A stretch of 10,206 nt of DNA, from NCBI GenBank assembly GCA_949547975.1, contig CATITW010000132.1, positions 1-10,206 on the forward strand, in the 5' to 3' direction. Position numbers and translations under genes: made by a program. How positions within the stretch are numbered: the stretch's first letter is position 1; every line of letters starts with the position of its first letter. Source of the stretch: Cryomorphaceae bacterium. GTDB taxonomy: Bacteria > Bacteroidota > Bacteroidia > Flavobacteriales > Schleiferiaceae. The notes under the pieces were generated by a model. That model was not told the origin of the DNA and searched no databases. It saw only the letters and a program-made list of their open reading frames with translations. Positions 5,290 through 10,206 of this stretch are shown here, piece by piece.

Positions 5290-7731
5290 ATGAAGACCTT
5301 TAAAACGCTGTTAATATACGTTACGTTCTGCGCACTGCCGATGCTAGTTTTCGGTGGAACGCCTACGGACGGTTCCTATGTCTGGGTAACAGTGAAGAAT
5401 ACTTCAACTGAAAAGCCGGTAGAAGGAGTTAGTGTGACCATCGATAATAGCTTTGTCGGGGTTACCGGTCCTTTAGGCCGCGTTCGTATACCTACTGGAA
5501 CACCAAATACCTTCATTGGTTTTTACCACACGAGCTTTGCGCCCAAAGTATATTCCTACAAACTACTTGCGAAAAATGATTTTCAGGTGTCTCTTGAAGA
5601 GAGTGTTCTGAACATTCAAGAAGTAGTCATTAAAGCCAACCGAGTCGAACAAAACTTCCAAAAAACGGCTCAAGAAGTCCGGACCATTTCTGCCAAGAGC
5701 ATGTCGAACCAGTTTCAAGCCAATACCGCTGATGCGCTTGGCTTAGATCCGAATGTCTTCATACAAAAAAGCCAATCCGGTGGTGGATCTCCCATGATTC
5801 GCGGGATGAGCACATCACGTGTCTTACTTCTCGTCGACGGGATACGCATGAACAATGCCATTTTCCGTTCAGGTAATGTGCACAATGTGATCAGCATCGA
5901 TGGCGAATCCATTGCAGATTTAGAAATCAGTCTAGGACCGGGAAGTGTACTGCACGGATCGGACGCTATGGGCGGTGTGATGCACATCAACACCTACGAT
6001 GCACATTATGGAGACAGTAGTGAGGTCCTTCAAAGTCTTGTGTTTAGTCTCGCGTCTCAGGGAGCTCAGCTTACACGTAGGCCCAATTTCCGATTGAACT
6101 ATGGCGGAACAAATTGGGCAGGAATGACCTCACTGACCTACTCGCAATACAGCGATGTACGTATGGGTAAACGAATTTTACGCGGTACACCAGAGCGCGA
6201 TATCGACAACATGCTCTTCGTTTGCCGGCCACTCACCTTCGGCGCCTTGGACACCTTAGTGAAAGCTGAAGACCCTTATCTGCAAGAAAACACAGGTTAC
6301 GAGCAGCGCAATATCACACAAAAGCTGAAGTTTCGCGTTTCGGAGAGATCTGAAATAAAATTGGGGCACTACGTGAGCCGCAGCAGTTCAATCAATCGTT
6401 ACGACCGGTACATTCAAACCTCAGGCGATATGCCTAAATACGCGATGTGGGAGTACGGTCCGCAAACTTGGCTGATGAGCTTTGCATCCTTCGAAAACCG
6501 CAGCTCTACAGCGGTATCGGACTGGTTTAAGATCACGCTTTCGGGGCAACTTTTCGAAGAAAGTCGGAATGTAAGGAAGTACAACAATATGATCGCACGC
6601 ACCCAAACAGAGCGCGTGAACATCGGTCAGCTCTCTTTAGATGCCAGTAAAAAAGTAAACAGATATACCCAACTCACCTACGGTGCAGAAGCGTTGAGTA
6701 ATGTGGTGAGCAGCAACGCCTATTATTTCAATCACCTGAACCCTACGGATACTTGGGATGCACAATCGCGCTATGCAGACGGAAGCATTTGGAACAGCGC
6801 ATCTGTATTCGCAAACACGAACCTCGACCTTAGTAAAGCACTTGCCTTCTCCGCTGGTACGCGATTGAACGCCATATCGATGTTTACCCCGATCCGATTC
6901 GACGGTTTCCAGCAAGACGCGACATTTAACTTTATTGCACCAAGCGGATCGATCGGTTTGACCTACTACAAACCCACCTACAAATACTTCGTCAATCTCA
7001 GTACAGGGTTCCGAGCGCCCAATGTGGATGACGCATCCAAGGTGTTCGATTCTCAGCCCGGAGCACTTGTAATCCCGAATGCAGACCTTCGTGAAGAGCG
7101 ACTCTACAGCGCCGAGATCGGTATGAAGCAAAAAGTCAATTCTTGGATTGCCTTTGATGGAAGCTTCTATTACAGTTTTCTTGATAATGCCTTGTTACGC
7201 GCCCCGACAACGTTCAATGGCAGCGACAGTGTTCTGTTCGACGGAGAATTGTCCCAAGTATTGAGCATTCAAAATCTGGACTACGCATGGATTTGGGGCT
7301 ACCAATTCGGTCTGCGCACAGAGATCAACAAGCATTTTTCATGGACGGCACACCTTTCCCACCCCTTTGGCAGAGATTCTCAAGGCGAAAGTTTACGCCA
7401 CGTCCATCCGTTGAACGCAACAACACAACTCGTCTTCAAGAAGAATAAATGGCGTGCAAATATTGTCGGACGTTACAATGCCGCGATGAATGCGGAAGAT
7501 CTTGCACCTAGCGAACGCTCGAAGACACACATCTACGCTTTAGACAGCCAGGGCAATCCTTACAGTCCAGAGTGGTATACGTTCCATGTTCATGCAAGCT
7601 ACGTCTATAATAAAAACATTGTGGTGCGCTTTGGAATAGACAATATTATGGATGTGCAGTACCGTCCTTATGCGAGCGGCATAGGAGCTCCAGGACGATC
7701 GGTATTTATCGGCCTAAAAGGCTCTATTTAA
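5290..7731 (+). CDS. TonB-dependent outer-membrane receptor, possible haem/haemoglobin type
   Basis: Outer-membrane beta-barrel transporter of 813 residues that takes up a scarce ligand using TonB/ExbBD energy. I chose the ATG at 5290 because it begins a normal signal peptide (MKTFKTLL, hydrophobic to about 21, cleavage near FG-GTP); the ATG at 5242 lies inside the divergent menE. Residues about 30-105 form a carboxypeptidase-regulatory-like domain, common in this phylum. EVVIKA (111-116) resembles a TonB box. The plug covers about 120-238, with GGGSPMIRGMSTSRVLLLVDG, GPGSV and HGSDAMGGVM. The barrel fills the rest and includes FRAP at 574-577 and NADL at 597-600. These resemble the FRAP and NPNL/NPDL boxes of haem receptors, and the plug resembles Bacteroidota proteins annotated as haemoglobin/transferrin-type receptors. 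No His lies between the two boxes, so haem as ligand is unproven. The end overlaps convergent menC by 8 bp. Confidence 0.88.
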   Translation: MKTFKTLLIYVTFCALPMLVFGGTPTDGSYVWVTVKNTSTEKPVEGVSVTIDNSFVGVTGPLGRVRIPTGTPNTFIGFYHTSFAPKVYSYKLLAKNDFQVSLEESVLNIQEVVIKANRVEQNFQKTAQEVRTISAKSMSNQFQANTADALGLDPNVFIQKSQSGGGSPMIRGMSTSRVLLLVDGIRMNNAIFRSGNVHNVISIDGESIADLEISLGPGSVLHGSDAMGGVMHINTYDAHYGDSSEVLQSLVFSLASQGAQLTRRPNFRLNYGGTNWAGMTSLTYSQYSDVRMGKRILRGTPERDIDNMLFVCRPLTFGALDTLVKAEDPYLQENTGYEQRNITQKLKFRVSERSEIKLGHYVSRSSSINRYDRYIQTSGDMPKYAMWEYGPQTWLMSFASFENRSSTAVSDWFKITLSGQLFEESRNVRKYNNMIARTQTERVNIGQLSLDASKKVNRYTQLTYGAEALSNVVSSNAYYFNHLNPTDTWDAQSRYADGSIWNSASVFANTNLDLSKALAFSAGTRLNAISMFTPIRFDGFQQDATFNFIAPSGSIGLTYYKPTYKYFVNLSTGFRAPNVDDASKVFDSQPGALVIPNADLREERLYSAEIGMKQKVNSWIAFDGSFYYSFLDNALLRAPTTFNGSDSVLFDGELSQVLSIQNLDYAWIWGYQFGLRTEINKHFSWTAHLSHPFGRDSQGESLRHVHPLNATTQLVFKKNKWRANIVGRYNAAMNAEDLAPSERSKTHIYALDSQGNPYSPEWYTFHVHASYVYNKNIVVRFGIDNIMDVQYRPYASGIGAPGRSVFIGLKGSI

Positions 7732-8773
7732 ACGACAAGGCACTCAGATCCCAGTCTGTGGAGATATCCCCCGAGACAGACAGCTCTCCCCCATACACCC
7801 GTAAAGGCGCAGGGAAATTATTGGTATATAAGCTTCCCGTTCCTAAACCCTGTGGAATAGCATTGTGCTTAGTATATGCCCATTGTGCAATGGCGTTTAA
7901 GCCCAGATTACTTTCAAGCGCAGAGGTGGCCCACCAGCGAATGCCTCGTTCTTCAGCCAAGGAAATCCACTCATCGCTACCTCGCCATCCGCCTATAAAA
8001 CTAGGCTTCAATATGATGAATTGGGGTTGTATGGTCTCTAACAGATTCACTTTGTCCTTCTTTTGCAATACCCCGATCAAGCTCTCGTCCAAGGCAATAG
8101 GCACCTGCATTTGTACTGCGGCGGCTTGAAGTCCTTCTAAATCTGCTGGAGGGAGCGGCTGTTCTATACTATGAACGCTGATTTCACTGAGAAACTCCCC
8201 AACAGTAAGGGCCTCCTTCAAGGTAAAAGCGCCATTTGCATCCACACGTATTTCCAATTCATCTGGAGAAAAACGCTCACGGATGTAACCGAGTAACTCC
8301 CGCTCACTCTCCCAGGAAATCGCACCGACTTTCATCTTCAATGTTTTGAAACCTTCGTTCAAACGAGCTGTAATTTGCTCCATCATGAATGCACGATCGC
8401 CCATCCAGATCAGACCATTTATATGCTGAGGCTTACGTCCTTTAGTAAAATCGGAAGGAAAGTGCTCGAACCCTTGATTTAAATGGCTGAACGCTTGCTC
8501 AAGGGCAAACTGAACACTTGGAAAATGAAGGTTAGCCGCATACAATTCGTCCAACCCTAAATGTATGTTTTCCGCGGTCCAATGCAGCTGCTTTTCAAGC
8601 TCGGGTACATCATCGTAAGAAAGTCCACGGAGCACCCCCACTTCACCAAAACCTATTCGATCCCCATCCGTTATACGAATGAAATAGCTTTGTTTCTGGT
8701 ACAGCGTTCCTCGGGAAGTCCCACTGGGTCGCTTAAACTCTAAAACATAATCTGTATGAGAGGCGTGCATCAT
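7724..8773 (-). CDS. menC: o-succinylbenzoate synthase
   Basis: Enolase-superfamily enzyme that dehydrates SHCHC to o-succinylbenzoate in menaquinone biosynthesis. The 349-residue protein shows the complete active site: the K-x-K pair in LKMKVG (K146, K148), metal ligands D178 (RVDANGAF), E204 (SIEQP) and D229 (ALDES), and the second catalytic lysine K256 (FIILKPSF). The N-terminal capping domain spans about 1-115, with GFGEVGVLRGLSYDD at 41-55. SALESNLGLNAIAQWA (284-299) is typical of OSBS barrels. The members menA and menE nearby favour OSBS over the related N-acylamino-acid racemase or dipeptide epimerase functions, which share these residues. The start ATG overlaps the menA stop (ATGA); a second ATG follows immediately, so the start is uncertain by one codon. 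The 3' end overlaps the convergent receptor gene by 8 bp, with no clear terminator between them. Confidence 0.92.
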   Translation of the reverse strand: MMHASHTDYVLEFKRPSGTSRGTLYQKQSYFIRITDGDRIGFGEVGVLRGLSYDDVPELEKQLHWTAENIHLGLDELYAANLHFPSVQFALEQAFSHLNQGFEHFPSDFTKGRKPQHINGLIWMGDRAFMMEQITARLNEGFKTLKMKVGAISWESERELLGYIRERFSPDELEIRVDANGAFTLKEALTVGEFLSEISVHSIEQPLPPADLEGLQAAAVQMQVPIALDESLIGVLQKKDKVNLLETIQPQFIILKPSFIGGWRGSDEWISLAEERGIRWWATSALESNLGLNAIAQWAYTKHNAIPQGLGTGSLYTNNFPAPLRVYGGELSVSGDISTDWDLSALSFK

Positions 8774-9705
8774 AATGTTAAACTCAAAGCCGTGATTAGA
8801 CAGTATAACAACGTGATTAGGGCCGTTGGTTTAAGTAGAGCGTCCAATTTTTCTTCATCCTCTGCTTTTGTGAACTTACGCAAGACTAAACGCTGAGAGA
8901 ACAAGAAAACTAAGAAAGCGTACACAGGATAATTCTCTTGTGTCATTACTGCGGCGTATAATGCAAAAAGTAGCGCCGTGATTTGGGCAGTCGCCATGAG
9001 GACTTTAAAATAGCCTCTCCCCCAAGCGTTGCCGTAGCGAACAACCAACGTTTGCTTTCCGCTCGTCTGGTCGCTTACTCTATCTCGCAGATTATTCAAG
9101 GTCAACACCGCCGCACTCATCGCTCCGGCTGCCGTTGCGGGTAAAAGATCGATCGGATACAAAGTGCCTGTAAATAATGCTACGCTTCCAAGAACCCCGG
9201 TGTAGCCAAAGAAGATGAATACAAAAACATCGCCTCCACCCCAATACGCATAGGGATTCTTACCGAGCGTGTAGGAACGTGCTGCCCAGACAGCCGCGAG
9301 GTTAAGGATGAAAAAGAGCAACTGTAATGCTTTTGTTGAGAACGCCAGTAGGATGAGCACGGAACCCGAGACCAGTGCCAAAACTGTAAACAATGTCACC
9401 GCATTTTTCATGGCACTAACGGATATGGCTCCAGAGGCTACGGCGCGTTGTTCGCCTTTTTTTGCGTCGTCGGTACCGCGAATTCCGTCGCCGAGATCAT
9501 TGGCATAATTGGACAAGACTTGGTAGGAGAAACTCGTGAATACGGCCAACAGAAAATAGCCGACATCGAAAGATCCGGGCACATGAAAATGGGCCAATCC
9601 CGCTCCTAGGGCGATTACTGCAAATGCTAAAGGGAGTGTTCGCAGCCTTGCCGCAGCCACCCAAGGCTTTAAAGAATATGTAGAGGACGCAGTGGTCTTA
9701 GTCAT
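8770..9705 (-). CDS. menA: 1,4-dihydroxy-2-naphthoate polyprenyltransferase
   Basis: UbiA-superfamily integral membrane prenyltransferase that joins a polyprenyl chain to 1,4-dihydroxy-2-naphthoate, giving demethylmenaquinone. The 311-residue protein has about eight or nine hydrophobic helices. The two Asp-rich motifs that bind Mg-pyrophosphate are present: SNYANDLGDGIRGTDD (65-80, with N66, D70 and D73) and NNLRDRVSDQTSGK (204-217, with N204, D208 and D212). The N-terminal WVAAARLRTLPLA (15-27) is the usual MenA opening. NNLRD plus TLVVRYG and the men neighbours separate it from UbiA and haem O synthase. Its start overlaps the stop of the upstream H-NOX gene by 8 bp and its stop overlaps the menC start by 4 bp, so the three are probably co-transcribed and translationally coupled. 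Confidence 0.94.
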   Translation of the reverse strand: MTKTTASSTYSLKPWVAAARLRTLPLAFAVIALGAGLAHFHVPGSFDVGYFLLAVFTSFSYQVLSNYANDLGDGIRGTDDAKKGEQRAVASGAISVSAMKNAVTLFTVLALVSGSVLILLAFSTKALQLLFFILNLAAVWAARSYTLGKNPYAYWGGGDVFVFIFFGYTGVLGSVALFTGTLYPIDLLPATAAGAMSAAVLTLNNLRDRVSDQTSGKQTLVVRYGNAWGRGYFKVLMATAQITALLFALYAAVMTQENYPVYAFLVFLFSQRLVLRKFTKAEDEEKLDALLKPTALITLLYCLITALSLTL

Positions 9706-10206
9706 GGAGTATCTTCACCCACAGCTCGACTTCCTTGCCATTTTGTTCTGGGGTAAGATCTTTCTTGGATATCTCCACTTGCTTTTCAAAATGCTTAGCG
9801 GAACCTTTGATCATACCAATTCCAAAATCTGCCATGGCACGCTCACTTTCGTAAATCATTTTGAGGTTATTCTCATCGATTCGCTCGTAAGTAAACGACG
9901 GCAGTGAAGCGTCTGGGAATTGTTGGTTAACATGTACGTGCACGTGGTCTTCCAATGATTCCAAAAATCCAAACAGATCGATGCCTTCACCCAAATACTT
10001 CGCGTACGATGTCGCTAAAATACTGAATAAGTAGAAGCCATAGTTCTCTAATATTTCCGGTACGGGTACGCGAGTATGCGCATTGGTTTGGGCGACCACA
10101 TTCGTCAATGAAGTGAAGGGATAGGTCCCCATGGCATCATAACTATCGCGGTCTCCAGCGTTGGCATCTCGTAAGATGAAGTCCTTTAATTCCTCACCGT
10201 GAGTGG
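9698..10206 (-). CDS. H-NOX haem nitric-oxide-binding sensor protein (5' end outside window)
   Basis: Single-domain haem-based gas sensor (H-NOX/HNOB family), cytoplasmic, normally passing an NO signal to a kinase or cyclic-di-GMP enzyme. The frame stays open to the right edge. The ATG at 10132 is internal, since the preceding residues (GEELKDFILRDANAGD and on) fit the family N-terminus. About 168 codons are visible and perhaps 15-20 are missing; the family is about 180-190 long. Numbering from the ATG at 10132, the haem-propionate motif YESER is Y94-S96-R98. H65 lies 29 residues before Y94, as His102 does before Tyr131 in the Thermoanaerobacter protein, and P78 matches Pro115. F103 occupies the place of the O2-stabilising Tyr140, which favours NO over O2 binding. 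GIGMIKGSAKHF (104-115) is also typical. No effector domain is attached. It overlaps menA by 8 bp; the promoter and any partner gene on the upstream side are beyond the window. Confidence 0.88.
   Translation of the reverse strand, partial: THGEELKDFILRDANAGDRDSYDAMGTYPFTSLTNVVAQTNAHTRVPVPEILENYGFYLFSILATSYAKYLGEGIDLFGFLESLEDHVHVHVNQQFPDASLPSFTYERIDENNLKMIYESERAMADFGIGMIKGSAKHFEKQVEISKKDLTPEQNGKEVELWVKILHD

Noticed and set aside
6637..7131. 164-codon open frame antisense to the TonB receptor gene
   Set aside because: Lies wholly inside a well-supported coding gene; cysteine- and histidine-rich composition and no family motif, as expected for a shadow frame.
7758..8129. 123-codon plus-strand frame inside menC
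   Set aside because: Shadow of menC, whose catalytic residues are all present on the other strand.
9930..9946. 17-base alternating purine-pyrimidine tract, a possible Z-DNA former
   Set aside because: It is explained by the codons for the His-Val repeat in the H-NOX protein, and is too short to argue for a structural role.

Overview
The window looks like a chromosomal housekeeping segment of a Bacteroidota bacterium, most likely a member of the Flavobacteriales. The reasons are a DUF4199 membrane protein beside family-2 glycosyltransferases, a compact SRP RNA of Bacteroidota type, TAnnTTTG-type -7 promoter elements, weak or absent Shine-Dalgarno sequences, a short MenE of about 350 residues, and a SusC-era TonB-dependent receptor with an N-terminal carboxypeptidase-regulatory-like domain. 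The genus cannot be read from the sequence. I see no mobile element, tRNA, rRNA or CRISPR array.

Layout. Positions 30-2597 (minus strand) hold a probable three-gene unit: a DUF4199 membrane protein, a DPM1/ArnC-like membrane glycosyltransferase, and a second membrane-anchored GT2 glycosyltransferase whose start overlaps the previous stop by 4 bp. Positions 2600-2870 hold divergent promoters and the small SRP RNA gene (ffs). A transaldolase gene with its own promoter and a strong intrinsic terminator follows (2876-3586), then a YciO/TsaC-family gene (3627-4244). From 4207 to the right edge lies a menaquinone block: menE (minus), a TonB-dependent receptor on the opposite strand, then menC, menA and an H-NOX haem-protein gene (all minus). 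In transcription order the last three read H-NOX, menA, menC, with 8-bp and 4-bp overlaps, so they look translationally coupled.

How the parts fit. MenC makes o-succinylbenzoate, MenE activates it to the CoA ester, and MenA prenylates 1,4-dihydroxy-2-naphthoate; MenF, MenD, MenB and MenH are not in view. The item most worth attention is the H-NOX gene, which is cut by the right edge. It carries the Y-x-S-x-R haem-binding motif and a correctly spaced proximal histidine. It lacks the distal tyrosine used for O2 binding, so it is predicted to sense nitric oxide, and it sits directly upstream of and overlapping menA. A link between NO sensing and respiratory quinone synthesis is inferred from this arrangement and is not shown by the sequence.
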